This document shows positions 32,912-42,421 of a stretch of 64,000 bases of DNA, in pieces. The notes beneath the pieces were generated by a model that saw only the letters and a program-made list of their open reading frames with translations, was not told the origin of the DNA and searched no databases. The stretch is from the NCBI RefSeq assembly GCF_900115685.1, contig NZ_FOXJ01000007.1, positions 186,001 through 250,000 of the forward strand, in the 5' to 3' direction. A program made the translations under genes and the position numbers. Position 1 is the first letter of the stretch. The number at the start of each line of letters is the position of its first letter. Origin of the DNA: Variovorax sp. 770b2. GTDB lineage: Bacteria > Pseudomonadota > Gammaproteobacteria > Burkholderiales > Burkholderiaceae_C.

Positions 32912-35900
32912 ATGAGTAAACATATCTCTCCCCCCTCGACGTCCAATCTTGAAAAATCCCTCCAGGCTCTGACGGAGCCCGTACTGGACCCGCTCTTCTG
33001 GACACCGCAACTTCTGGGCAAGGCCAGCGCATGGTGGACCCACACACCGTTTGCGTTCTGGATCATTTCGGCTTGCAAGCCCGGCTTGCTGGTGGAGCTT
33101 GGCACCCACAACGGCGTGTCGTACGCAGCCTTCTGCGAAGCGGTTGCGCGCCTCAAGTCAGCAACGCGTTGCTACGCGGTGGACACCTGGGTTGGCGACG
33201 AGCACGCCGGGAAATTCGATTCGCAGATTTACTACGAGCTTCGCGACTTTCATGACAAGCACTTCAGCGCTTTTTCGGAGTTGCTAAGGTCCACGTTCGA
33301 CGACGCGCTGCCGTATTTCGCAGACGGATCGATAGATGTATTGCACATCGATGGCTTTCACACCTTTGAGGCCGTCAAGCACGATTTCGACACATGGCTT
33401 CCCAAACTTTCGGACAAGGCTGTCGTGCTTTTCCACGACACCAACGTGCGATCGGGCGACTTCGGCGTCTTTCGCTTCTTCGCCGAACAGGTCCAGAAAT
33501 ATCCGTCCTTCGAATTCCTGCATGGACACGGCCTCGGCGTGCTGGCAGTCGGCAAGAACGCGCCGGAAGCTATCCTCGATCTTTGCAATCTCGAAGCAGA
33601 GCGCGCTGATTCCGTTCGGAATCGGTTTTCGCATCTTGGGGCGCGGTGGTTCGTCACCACCCGCGAGCAACTGGGCTCGGCCGAGCTGAACCGCCGCATC
33701 CATGAAGCCGGCGCGCAGCAAGAACCGGTTCGCGCGGAACTTGCGCAAGCCGTTGCTGCGTGTGCTCAGGAGACCGAAGCTCGCGTCCGGGCCGAGGCCA
33801 GGGCGAGGGAACTAGCAGGGGAAGTTGCCCGCACAACCGCCCGGATGCAAACGCTCGACCGAGAGATCGACAACGCAGGCGCCCAGACAGCGCGAGCTGA
33901 AGCCTCTGCGCGTGCGACGGCCCTCGCGCACGAGCAGGCAGCCCAGCGAGTGGCCGAACTGCGCGACGTCAGTGCGCGATTGTCGGTCGACCTGGAGAAT
34001 GTGCGCACCGCCCTGAAAACGGCGCAAGAACACGCCGGGATGCAGCAGCACGACGACGCGACGCTCAGAGAAATCATCAGGATGAAGGAGGGACGGATTG
34101 CCGCACTGATGAAGCGCTTCGCAAACCAGCAGAGCGATGCATCCCTGAGCGTCAAGGCAAAGGTACGACGACGCTTGCGCAGATGGGGTGCCCGTTTGGC
34201 AGGAAAGCAGACCGACGTCGCGGCCATCGAGACCGTTCGGTACTCGCCCTATTTCGACCGGGACTGGTACTTGAGCACTTATCCCGATGTCGCCTCCTCG
34301 GGCATCGATCCCGCACAACACTATGCGCTTCATGGCGCATTCGAGGGACGTGAGCCCGGCCCATGGTTCTCCGGTACCCAGTACCTGCGCAACTACGAGG
34401 ACGTAGCCGCTTCGAAGATGAACCCCCTTTTGCACTACGTGCACTTCGGTGCTCAGGAGGGCCGCCACGCCGGACTGCGCGAAGTGGAAAAGGCGGTGCC
34501 CACACTCGCCTTGCCAGGCCGCCCCTTCTCCATCTTCTATGTATCCGGAGAGCCCGACACGCCCGGCCACTCCTACCGCATCGCCCGCTACCTGGACGCC
34601 GCACGGATGAACGGCGTGCCCGCGACCTGGGTTCGGCTGGATCAGATCGAACAGAACTTCGACCTGATCTCGCGGCACGACGTGATGATTCTCTGGCGCA
34701 CGCCCTGGACACCCGGACTGGAAGGGGCGGTGCGGCGAATGCGCGAGCAGGGCAAGAAGATCGTGTTCGATATCGACGACCTCATGATCGATCCCGATCT
34801 GGCCGACACCAAGATCATTGACGGCATCCGCTCGAACGCGCATCCCCAGAACGCCGTACGCGAGTTGTTTGAGAGCGTTCGAAAATCCATGCTCGCCGCC
34901 GACGTCTGCTTCACAAGCACCCAGGAACTCGCATATCACATGCGATGGTCCGGCAAGACGACGCATGTCCTGTTCAACGGCTTCGACAATCACACGCTCG
35001 AACTGTCTCGCAGTAGCGCAAGTCAATGGCGCGACGCGCGAACGGACAATCTGATTCGCATCGGCTATGCAGGTGGTTCGAAGACCCATCAACGCGACCT
35101 CGGTCTTGCCATCGAAGCCATTGCGCGCGTCCTTCGAGACAATGAAATGTGCCGCCTGGTTCTTTTTCAGACCAGCAGCGGAGCTCGATTGGTCGAAGTG
35201 GACGAATATCCGGTCATGACGGGGCTCGAGGACCGTATCGAATGGCGCCCTTTCCAGACGCTCGACAGCCTGCCCAGGGAAATGGCACGCTTCGACATCA
35301 ATCTCGCACCGCTGGAATTCGGCAATCCGTTTTGCGAAGCCAAGAGCGAATTGAAGTTTTTCGAAGCCGCGCTGGTCAAGGTCCCGACCATTGCCTCGCC
35401 AACGGGACCGTTCAGGCGGGCGATCGAACACGGGGTGTCGGGATTTCTTGCCGCTACCGCCGACGACTGGTTCCATTACCTCTCCAGCCTCGTATCGGAC
35501 AAGCTGCTTCGGCAGAGGATCGCCCTGGCGGCCTACCACAGTGCCCTGGCCGGATATGGGCCGCTGCAGCGCGCAAGCCAGTTCGGGCGCGTGCTCGATC
35601 AATTGCAAGGCGAAGCGCTGGCTGCACGTGCCTTCGCGCTTGACGCCCACCTTCGCTCAATGCCGAGCGCTCGCCCGGAGCTGCTGCCGCTTGATATCCT
35701 GTTCGAGCACCCGGCGAGCACATCTGCCGAGGTCTCGGTGGTCGTTCCGCTGTACAACTACGAGCAGTTCATTGTCGAGACGCTCGACTCGGTGCGGGCC
35801 CAATCGTTGGCGGTGCTCGATCTGGTGGTGGTGGACGATTGTTCCACCGACGATTCGCTGGAAACGGCGCTCGCCTGGGCTCGGCAGCATGCACCGCGCT

Positions 35901-37315
35901 TCAACCGCCTCGTGGTGGCCCGGAACAGATCGAACCACGGCCTCGGGCTTACGCGCAACGCATGCTTCAACCTGGCGGACAGCCCTTATGTGCTTCCCCT
36001 GGACGCAGACAACCGGTTGCTGCCGAGATGCTGCGAGGAGCTCCTGCGTGCCATGCGCTCCGAGGAGGTCGCTTTTATTTACCCGACCATCCAGCATTTC
36101 GGCGCATCGAGCGAAACGATCGGCGCGTCGCGGTACGAAGCACACCGGTTCGTCGCCGGGAACTACATCGATGCGATGGCGCTTGTCTCGAAAGAAGCCT
36201 GGGCCATCGTCGGTGGATACAACCACGTCAGGCATGGATGGGAAGACTACGACTTCTGGTGCAGGCTCGCCGAGCAAGGTCAGCGTGGTCACTGGGAACC
36301 TCAAACGCTGGCGGAGTATCGCGTGCACGCCGCGTCGATGCTCAAATCGGAGACCACCGTTCCGGAGAACTACCGGCGCTTGATTGAAACCTTCAAGAAA
36401 CGTCACCCGTGGGTGTCCTTGATCGATGAACGACTCGCCCGCAAGCCTGCGGCGCTGAGCACTCACCTGAGCACCCAGTCGTCGCCATCTCGGCTTCAGA
36501 CGCTGCTGCCGCTCCTTCGCTGCCCCAGAACCCACCTCAAGCTGATCCTCGACACGAAGCGGAATGCCTTGGTCAGCGTGGACGGCTGGCTCGCTTGGCC
36601 ACTCGTCGATGGCCGTGTCGCGCTTTGCGACGGCATGGGCGAGCCCGAAATCAAATCCTCGGAGCATGTGAGCAACGAACTACCTCCAGAGGCACTGGTG
36701 CTGGTGAAGGAGAGCCCGGGATGGGTGCTGAATCTGAGCGGCGGAGGCTCGCACGAGAAGTTCGCGAATGTGGTCGAAGTCGAGTACGCCCTCTTTCGGC
36801 ACACCGACGTCGTAGCAGACGCGCACGTTCTTCCGTTCGACGATGAAGTTTTCGACGCTGTGATCGTCATGAACGCATTCGAACATTACCGCGAACCGCA
36901 GAAGGTCGCATCCGAACTCTTCCGCGTCTTGAAGCCGGGAGGCCGCATCCTGATTCGGACGGCCTTCATGCAGCCGCTGCACGAGCGGCCTTGGCACTAT
37001 TTCAATTGCACCCGGTACGGACTGGCCCAATGGTTCCAACAGTTCGAAACCGAGCGGCTGCATGTGTCGGAGAATTTCAATCCCAACCACTCGATCAGCT
37101 GGCTGGCGTCGGAATGCGAACAGGCACTGCGCTCGCACGTCTCGACCCAAGTGGCAGACGACTTTCGTGCAGCGCCCACGGGGAAGCTCGTTGATCTTTG
37201 GCGAGACCCTTCGTTGCGGGAAGACCCGCTTTGGCGTGACTTCGAGAGACTGCCCCAGTCAGAGCAGGAGATCGGTGCTGCCGGATTCGAGTTCGCTGGA
37301 CGCAAGCCCGCATAG
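32912..37315 (+). CDS. Giant multidomain polysaccharide protein: methyltransferase, coiled coil, GT4, GT2, methyltransferase
   Basis: This encodes 1467 residues in one uninterrupted frame. Domain order: Methyltransf_24-like SAM domain (about 45-230; LLVELGTHNGVSYAAF near 58, LHIDGFHTFEAVKHD near 145, VVLFHDTNVRSGD near 172); alanine/arginine-rich coiled coil (about 280-400); two copies of a roughly 40-residue WYLSTYPDVA...HYALHGAFEGR-type repeat (about 444-520); GT4-like domain (about 540-900) with VFDIDDLMID and a C-terminal half containing GYAGGSKTHQRDL; GT2 domain (about 935-1170) with VSVVVPLYNYEQF and LPLDADNRLLP; a short Trm112-like segment; and a class I methyltransferase (about 1270-1405) with AHVLPFDDEVFDAVIVMNAFEHY. 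It could build and methylate part of a glycan on one scaffold. The order of reactions and the substrates are unknown. Confidence 0.88.
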   Translation: MSKHISPPSTSNLEKSLQALTEPVLDPLFWTPQLLGKASAWWTHTPFAFWIISACKPGLLVELGTHNGVSYAAFCEAVARLKSATRCYAVDTWVGDEHAGKFDSQIYYELRDFHDKHFSAFSELLRSTFDDALPYFADGSIDVLHIDGFHTFEAVKHDFDTWLPKLSDKAVVLFHDTNVRSGDFGVFRFFAEQVQKYPSFEFLHGHGLGVLAVGKNAPEAILDLCNLEAERADSVRNRFSHLGARWFVTTREQLGSAELNRRIHEAGAQQEPVRAELAQAVAACAQETEARVRAEARARELAGEVARTTARMQTLDREIDNAGAQTARAEASARATALAHEQAAQRVAELRDVSARLSVDLENVRTALKTAQEHAGMQQHDDATLREIIRMKEGRIAALMKRFANQQSDASLSVKAKVRRRLRRWGARLAGKQTDVAAIETVRYSPYFDRDWYLSTYPDVASSGIDPAQHYALHGAFEGREPGPWFSGTQYLRNYEDVAASKMNPLLHYVHFGAQEGRHAGLREVEKAVPTLALPGRPFSIFYVSGEPDTPGHSYRIARYLDAARMNGVPATWVRLDQIEQNFDLISRHDVMILWRTPWTPGLEGAVRRMREQGKKIVFDIDDLMIDPDLADTKIIDGIRSNAHPQNAVRELFESVRKSMLAADVCFTSTQELAYHMRWSGKTTHVLFNGFDNHTLELSRSSASQWRDARTDNLIRIGYAGGSKTHQRDLGLAIEAIARVLRDNEMCRLVLFQTSSGARLVEVDEYPVMTGLEDRIEWRPFQTLDSLPREMARFDINLAPLEFGNPFCEAKSELKFFEAALVKVPTIASPTGPFRRAIEHGVSGFLAATADDWFHYLSSLVSDKLLRQRIALAAYHSALAGYGPLQRASQFGRVLDQLQGEALAARAFALDAHLRSMPSARPELLPLDILFEHPASTSAEVSVVVPLYNYEQFIVETLDSVRAQSLAVLDLVVVDDCSTDDSLETALAWARQHAPRFNRLVVARNRSNHGLGLTRNACFNLADSPYVLPLDADNRLLPRCCEELLRAMRSEEVAFIYPTIQHFGASSETIGASRYEAHRFVAGNYIDAMALVSKEAWAIVGGYNHVRHGWEDYDFWCRLAEQGQRGHWEPQTLAEYRVHAASMLKSETTVPENYRRLIETFKKRHPWVSLIDERLARKPAALSTHLSTQSSPSRLQTLLPLLRCPRTHLKLILDTKRNALVSVDGWLAWPLVDGRVALCDGMGEPEIKSSEHVSNELPPEALVLVKESPGWVLNLSGGGSHEKFANVVEVEYALFRHTDVVADAHVLPFDDEVFDAVIVMNAFEHYREPQKVASELFRVLKPGGRILIRTAFMQPLHERPWHYFNCTRYGLAQWFQQFETERLHVSENFNPNHSISWLASECEQALRSHVSTQVADDFRAAPTGKLVDLWRDPSLREDPLWRDFERLPQSEQEIGAAGFEFAGRKPA

Positions 37316-37442
37316 ACATGGTCGCCAAGCTGAAGAACACCGGAGCGCTCGCCAGCGGGCGCTCCAGCGCGAAAACTCGACTCGATGACAGACGGCCGGC
37401 GCGTCAATCCGAAGAGAGTTCGCGCCAACTCTGAATCGATGC

Positions 37443-38336
37443 TCAGCGGGCCCGGATCATCGTCCCGTAGGCCTGGTCAGTCAGGATCTCTAGCAGCATC
37501 GCGTGCGGCACGCGGCCATCGATGATGTGCACCGCGTTGACGCCGCTCTTGGCCGCATCGAGCGCGCCTTCGATCTTGGGCAGCATGCCGCCCGAGATGG
37601 TGCCGTCGGCGAACAGGTCGTCGATTTCGCGCGCGCTCAGGTTGGTGAGCAGCTTGCCGTTCTTGTCGAGCACGCCGGGCGTGTTGGTCAGGAGCATGAG
37701 CTTCTCGGCCTTGAGCACGGTGGCCAGCTTGCCGGCGACGACGTCGGCGTTGATGTTGTAGCTCTCGTTCTCCTCGCCGAAGCCGATCGGGCTCACGACG
37801 GGAATGAACGCATCGTCCTGCAGCGCCTTCACCACGCTCGGGTCGATGGAGACGATGTCGCCGACCTGGCCCACGTCGTGGTGCACGTTGGGGTCGGTGC
37901 GGTCGGCCAGCTTGAGCTTCTGCGCGCGGATCAGGCCGCCGTCGCGCCCGGTCAGGCCCACGGCCTTGCCGCCGGCCTGGTTGATCAGGCCCACGATGTC
38001 CTGCTGCACCTCGCCGGCCAGCACCCACTCGACGACTTCCATGGTCTCGGCGTCGGTCACACGCATGCCCTGGATGAAACTGCCCTTCTTGCCCAGGCGG
38101 TTGAGCGCCGCCTCGATCTGCGGGCCGCCGCCGTGCACCACCACCGGGTTCATGCCGACCAGCTTGAGCAGCACCACGTCTTCGGCGAAGTCGGCCTGCA
38201 GGGCCGGGTCGGTCATGGCGTTGCCGCCGTACTTGATGACGATGGTCTTGCCGTGGAACTTGCGGATGTACGGCAGCGCCTGGGCCAGGATCTCGGCCTT
38301 GTCGCGCGGGGGGATGTTCAGGACGGGGTCGGTCAT
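37443..38336 (-). CDS. argB: Acetylglutamate kinase
   Basis: This encodes 297 residues of the amino-acid kinase family. The phosphate-binding segment TIVIKYGGNAM is near residue 35, VHGGGPQIEAALNRLG near 68, LTGRDGGLIRAQKL near 125 and the arginine-feedback type N-terminal helix (LAQALPYIRKFHGKT) is present. It phosphorylates N-acetylglutamate in arginine synthesis. It is a housekeeping gene lying inside the polysaccharide locus, convergent with the giant multidomain gene. Its higher GC content matches the chromosome rather than the preceding glycosyltransferases. The 127-base gap to its right-hand neighbour's stop holds nothing recognisable. Confidence 0.97.
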   Translation of the reverse strand: MTDPVLNIPPRDKAEILAQALPYIRKFHGKTIVIKYGGNAMTDPALQADFAEDVVLLKLVGMNPVVVHGGGPQIEAALNRLGKKGSFIQGMRVTDAETMEVVEWVLAGEVQQDIVGLINQAGGKAVGLTGRDGGLIRAQKLKLADRTDPNVHHDVGQVGDIVSIDPSVVKALQDDAFIPVVSPIGFGEENESYNINADVVAGKLATVLKAEKLMLLTNTPGVLDKNGKLLTNLSAREIDDLFADGTISGGMLPKIEGALDAAKSGVNAVHIIDGRVPHAMLLEILTDQAYGTMIRAR

Positions 38337-38392
38337 GGGCGGTCAGGCTCCAAAGCGAAGGACGAAGGAAATTCTCGCAAAGAAAGATGTCG

Positions 38393-39490
38393 TCAGGGGC
38401 GCAGCCACCTGGGCACCTTGAATCGCACGATCATCAGGTAGGCACCCACGTAGGTCGTGACGAACAGCAGGCAGAACAGCACCAGCACGATGGTGTTGTT
38501 CCAGAACAGCACCGCGGGCACCACCGAGAGTGCGGCGAACATCCAGAGGTACGGCGAGGTGCGGTTGTTGCGCGCCAGCAGCTGCCGCGCCTCGTCGTCC
38601 GCCAGCGCCACGCGCACGATGCGGCGAAAGATCAGCTGGTGGAAGTGCAGCGCATCGGCCGTGCCGGGCGACTGGCCGCGCGCGAGCTTGCGGTAGATGG
38701 AAAACAGCGTCTCCCACACCGGGTAGATCAGGAGCAGCATCGGGAACCACGGCGAGACCACGCGGTGGCGCTGCACCAGCGTCACGCAGGCCACGGCGAT
38801 CACCATGCCCCAGACGTAGGCGCCGCCGTCGCCGGCAAATATCTTGCCGCGCGGGTAGTTCCAGACCAGAAAGCCGAAGGTCGCCCCCACCAGGCAGATC
38901 ACCATCGCCGCCAGTTGCCGGTCGCCCACCTGAAGGGCCACGTGCGAGATCGCCAGGCACACCAGCACCGCGACCGTGCCGGCCAGGCCGTTGTAGCCGT
39001 CGATGATGTTGAAGGCATGCGGCAGTCCGCCGATGGCGAGCGCCGCGAACAGCACCGTGGCATACGGCAGCATGGCCAGCCAGCCGTCGACCACCGGGAC
39101 GCCGGTGCGCGAAACGCCCAGGCCGAGCAGCCAGCACACCAGCAGGGCAGAGCCGATGGTCAGGCCCAGCCGGTAGCGCACCTTCACCTGTTGCGTCATG
39201 TCCTCGACGATGCCGCCCAGCACCGCGGGCGCAATGCACAGCAGCGTCAGCATCGAGGTCTTGACCGGCCACGACACGTTGAAGGGATCGGTGCCGGTGA
39301 TGCCGGCGGCCAGCCAGGCCGCCCCCATGCCCAGCAGGATGCCCGCACCGCCCAGGCGCGGCACATGGCCCTTGTGGAAGCGCTGCGGCATGTCGGCGCC
39401 GTAAAGCCGTGCGTGCCTGCGCGCCCGGCGCATGAAGAGCTGGACCGCGAAGGCAGCGACGAAGAAACTGATGACGATCAGGGCAATCAT
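38393..39490 (-). CDS. WecA/MraY-family polyprenyl-phosphate glycosyl-1-phosphate transferase
   Basis: This encodes 365 residues with about eleven hydrophobic helices. Diagnostic loops are HVPRLGGAGILLG near residue 45, HAFNIIDGYNGLAG near residue 165 (the metal-binding DGxNGL region) and FAGDGGAYVWGM near residue 220, followed by the basic HFHQLIFRR loop. It transfers a sugar-1-phosphate, typically GlcNAc-1-P, to undecaprenyl phosphate, the first step of O-antigen assembly. The start ATG (39490) follows a short leader with GGGTTCCCCAACCCCC. It is divergent from the GT2 gene at 39536. The frame extending far upstream is a shadow of the genes on its left side. Confidence 0.9.
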   Translation of the reverse strand: MIALIVISFFVAAFAVQLFMRRARRHARLYGADMPQRFHKGHVPRLGGAGILLGMGAAWLAAGITGTDPFNVSWPVKTSMLTLLCIAPAVLGGIVEDMTQQVKVRYRLGLTIGSALLVCWLLGLGVSRTGVPVVDGWLAMLPYATVLFAALAIGGLPHAFNIIDGYNGLAGTVAVLVCLAISHVALQVGDRQLAAMVICLVGATFGFLVWNYPRGKIFAGDGGAYVWGMVIAVACVTLVQRHRVVSPWFPMLLLIYPVWETLFSIYRKLARGQSPGTADALHFHQLIFRRIVRVALADDEARQLLARNNRTSPYLWMFAALSVVPAVLFWNNTIVLVLFCLLFVTTYVGAYLMIVRFKVPRWLRP

Positions 39491-39535
39491 GTGTGGGGGT
39501 TGGGGAACCCTAGAATTCCCGAGCGAAATTAGACC

Positions 39536-40306
39536 ATGCCAACGCCCCCCTCCCCCGCCCCCTCCGCTCCTTTGCCCCCGATCACCATTTCCATCGTGAG
39601 CCACGGCCAGCTTGCCCTGGTGCAGCCGCTGCTCGACCAGTTGGACCGGCACAGCCGCGCGTCGATTGCCAAGGTCGTGCTCACGGTGAACATCCCGGAG
39701 CCCGACGTGCTGGCGGGGCAAGGCTGGGGTTTCGAGGTCGAGCGGATCGAGAACGCGGGCCCCATGGGCTTCGGCGCCAATCACAACCAGGCCTTCAGGC
39801 GTTGCGCGAGCCCGTGGTTCCTGGTGCTCAATCCGGACATCCGCCTGGACAGCGACGTGCTCGCGCCGCTGATCTTGCAGGCCGCACCTGACGCGGGCCT
39901 CATGACACCGCGCATCCTGGAGCCCGGCAAGCCCGCGCCCGAGCCGCACCGGGCGCTGCTCACACCCCTGGAGATCCTCGGGCGCAATAAGCCGGGCTAT
40001 GTACGGCCCGCCGTGCCCGCGTGGATTCCGGGCCTGTTCATGCTGTTCCGCAGCGATGCCTACCGCCAGGTCGGCGGTTTCGACGAGCGCTTCTTCATGT
40101 ACGGGGAAGATTTCGACATCTGCGCCCGCACCCGCCTGGCCGGCTGGAAGCTGCAGGTCGGCGAAGACCTGCTCGCGCGGCACGACGCCCAGCGCGCGAG
40201 CCACCGCAGCAAGCGCTATCTGTACTGGCACGTCACCAGCCTGCTGAAGGTGTGGCTCTCGGGCGCCTTCTGGCGCTACCGGCGGATGCAGCCACCCCGC
40301 CCCTGA
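39536..40306 (+). CDS. GT2-family glycosyltransferase (rhamnosyltransferase-like)
   Basis: This encodes 256 residues. After a proline/serine-rich start, the GT2 core begins ITISIVSHGQLALVQPLLDQ. NAGPMGFGANHNQAF near residue 75, the FLVLNPDIRLD metal motif near residue 100, and the acceptor segment FDERFFMYGEDFDICARTRLAGW follow, an order close to WbbL-type rhamnosyltransferases. At 256 residues it lacks the C-terminal extension of longer members. It probably adds an early residue to the lipid-linked glycan begun by the neighbouring WecA-like enzyme. Sugar specificity is inference. Confidence 0.88.
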   Translation: MPTPPSPAPSAPLPPITISIVSHGQLALVQPLLDQLDRHSRASIAKVVLTVNIPEPDVLAGQGWGFEVERIENAGPMGFGANHNQAFRRCASPWFLVLNPDIRLDSDVLAPLILQAAPDAGLMTPRILEPGKPAPEPHRALLTPLEILGRNKPGYVRPAVPAWIPGLFMLFRSDAYRQVGGFDERFFMYGEDFDICARTRLAGWKLQVGEDLLARHDAQRASHRSKRYLYWHVTSLLKVWLSGAFWRYRRMQPPRP

Positions 40307-40372
40307 AGAGGGCGAAAAGCGTTTGCGAGGACAATCGGGAACGAAAAAAGCAAGCGCGCCTTCACACAGACG

Positions 40373-42421
40373 ATGACGACGACAACGACGAGCCCGACGT
40401 TCCACAACGAACACGCCCACCTGGTTCACCCCAAATACCGCCCGGACATCGACGGGCTGCGCGCCGTGGCGGTGCTCTCGGTCCTGGGTTACCACGCGTT
40501 CCCGCAGTGGATCAAGGGCGGCTTCATCGGCGTGGACATCTTCTTCGTCATCTCGGGCTTCCTGATCACCACGATCATCCTGGCCAGCTTCGAGGGCGAG
40601 GGCTTCAGCTACCGCGAGTTCTATGCCCGGCGCGTGAAGCGGATCTTCCCGGCGCTGGCGCTGGTGCTGGCGGCCACGCTGGCCTTCGGCTGGTACTCGC
40701 TCCTGCCCAACGAATGGGAGCAATTGGGCAAGCACGTGGCATCGGGCGCCGGGTTCGTCTCGAACTTCGCGTTCTGGAGCGAGGCCGGCTACTTCGACAA
40801 CGCGGCCGAGACCAAGCCGCTCCTGCACCTGTGGTCGCTGGCCATCGAGGAGCAGTTCTACATCTTCTGGCCCGTGCTGCTGGGCCTGGCCTGGAAGCGC
40901 AAGTGGCGCGTGCTCTGGGTGGTGGGCATCGTGGCGGCGGCGTCGTTCCTGCTGAACGTGACGACCATCCACAGCCACCGCGAGGCCGCGTTCTATTCGC
41001 CGCTCTCGCGCTTCTGGGAGCTGATGATCGGTGGCATGCTCGCGTACATGCGGCTGCACCGGCCGCTGCCCAAGCCGGGCTGGGGACGCCATGCGCAGTC
41101 CATCGCCGGGCTGGCGCTGATCGTTCTGGGCCTGTGCACGATCCGCGGCGGCAAGGCCTTCCCGGGTTTCTGGGCGATCCTGCCGACGCTGGGCGCCTTC
41201 TTCTGCATCGCCGCCGGACCGACCGGCGTGCTGAACCGCTACGTGCTCGCATCCAGGCCGATGGTGTGGGTCGGGCTCATCAGCTATCCGCTGTACCTGT
41301 GGCACTGGCCGCTGCTGGCGTACGCGCGCATCCTGGAAGGCAAGCTGCCCTCCGACGGCATCCGGGCGCTGATGCTGGTCGCCGCCTTCGTGCTGGCGTG
41401 GCTGACCTACCGTTTCGTCGAACGCCACACGCGCAAGACCGAGAACCCCACGGTGACCTCGGGCCTCGTCGCCGCGATGGTGGGTTTCGTCGTGCTCGGC
41501 CTGCTGGCCACCTCGGGCTACTACGTCGGGCGCCACAGCGACCCGTACTTCAACAAGACGGCGGCCGCGGCCAAGGACTGGGGCTATCCGGATGGCCTGA
41601 GCCCGATCAAGGTCGACGGCGAGGTGCTGCAGCAGATCGGCCACGGCAAGCGCCGCGTGCTGTTCTTCGGCGACAGCCACATCGAACAGTACGGCCCGCG
41701 TGCGGTGGAACTGAGCAAGACCGCGCCCGACACGCTCGATTCGCTCTCCTTCGTGACCTGGGGCGCCTGCCCGCCGATTCCCAACGTGGTCGACGAGCAG
41801 AACAACCTCTGCGCGGAACGCCGCGACGGCGGCATGCGCCTGGCGGTGAGCGACAAGTTCGATGCGGTGGTCTTCGGCGGCTGCTGGAACTGCTACTTCT
41901 CGGAGACCGACAAGCCCACCGCCGACAACGCCGCGGCGGACCGCTACTACTACCTGGACGGCAAGAACAAACGCCGCTTCATGGGCGGCGGCGGCGCGGA
42001 CTTCGCGCTCAACACCCTCGAGACGGTCATGACGGCGCTCTCCAAGCACAAGCAGGTCTACCTGCTGCTGGACAACCCGGTCGGCGAAGGCTTCGGCCCC
42101 GAGGAGTTCGTGAAGGGCGGCCGCTTGGGCAACATGACCGTCGGACGCATGTCGCCGACCGCGCCCTGGGTGCCGGAACAGAAGGCCCTGCACGAGCGCA
42201 TGCGCCAGATCGCAAAGCGCAGCGGCGCCATCGTGATCGACCCGATTCCGACACTGTGCGAGAAGGACTGGTGCACGCGGGCGGATGCGGATGCAACGCC
42301 GATCTACAAGGACGCCGGGCACCTGCGCGCGCAGTACGTGCGCAAGTTCGCCACCTACATCGACGCCGCGATGACCACGCCCAGGCAGCCAGCAGCGGCA
42401 GCGCCGGCCCCTGCTCGCTAG
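40373..42421 (+). CDS. OafA/YrhL-type acyltransferase with C-terminal SGNH domain
   Basis: This encodes 682 residues. The N-terminal acyltransferase-3 domain (about 22-380) has RPDIDGLRAVAVLSVLGYH with catalytic H41, FFVISGFLITTII, RVKRIFPAL and WSLAIEEQFYIFWPV over about ten transmembrane helices. The C-terminal periplasmic SGNH domain has FFGDSHIEQYG with S435 and the DAGH pair D647/H650. Such proteins O-acetylate surface glycans in the periplasm, the first domain passing acetyl across the membrane and the second placing it on the sugar. The stop shares the palindrome CTAG with the stop of the convergent gene. It is preceded by GT2 at a 66-base gap. Confidence 0.93.
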   Translation: MTTTTTSPTFHNEHAHLVHPKYRPDIDGLRAVAVLSVLGYHAFPQWIKGGFIGVDIFFVISGFLITTIILASFEGEGFSYREFYARRVKRIFPALALVLAATLAFGWYSLLPNEWEQLGKHVASGAGFVSNFAFWSEAGYFDNAAETKPLLHLWSLAIEEQFYIFWPVLLGLAWKRKWRVLWVVGIVAAASFLLNVTTIHSHREAAFYSPLSRFWELMIGGMLAYMRLHRPLPKPGWGRHAQSIAGLALIVLGLCTIRGGKAFPGFWAILPTLGAFFCIAAGPTGVLNRYVLASRPMVWVGLISYPLYLWHWPLLAYARILEGKLPSDGIRALMLVAAFVLAWLTYRFVERHTRKTENPTVTSGLVAAMVGFVVLGLLATSGYYVGRHSDPYFNKTAAAAKDWGYPDGLSPIKVDGEVLQQIGHGKRRVLFFGDSHIEQYGPRAVELSKTAPDTLDSLSFVTWGACPPIPNVVDEQNNLCAERRDGGMRLAVSDKFDAVVFGGCWNCYFSETDKPTADNAAADRYYYLDGKNKRRFMGGGGADFALNTLETVMTALSKHKQVYLLLDNPVGEGFGPEEFVKGGRLGNMTVGRMSPTAPWVPEQKALHERMRQIAKRSGAIVIDPIPTLCEKDWCTRADADATPIYKDAGHLRAQYVRKFATYIDAAMTTPRQPAAAAPAPAR

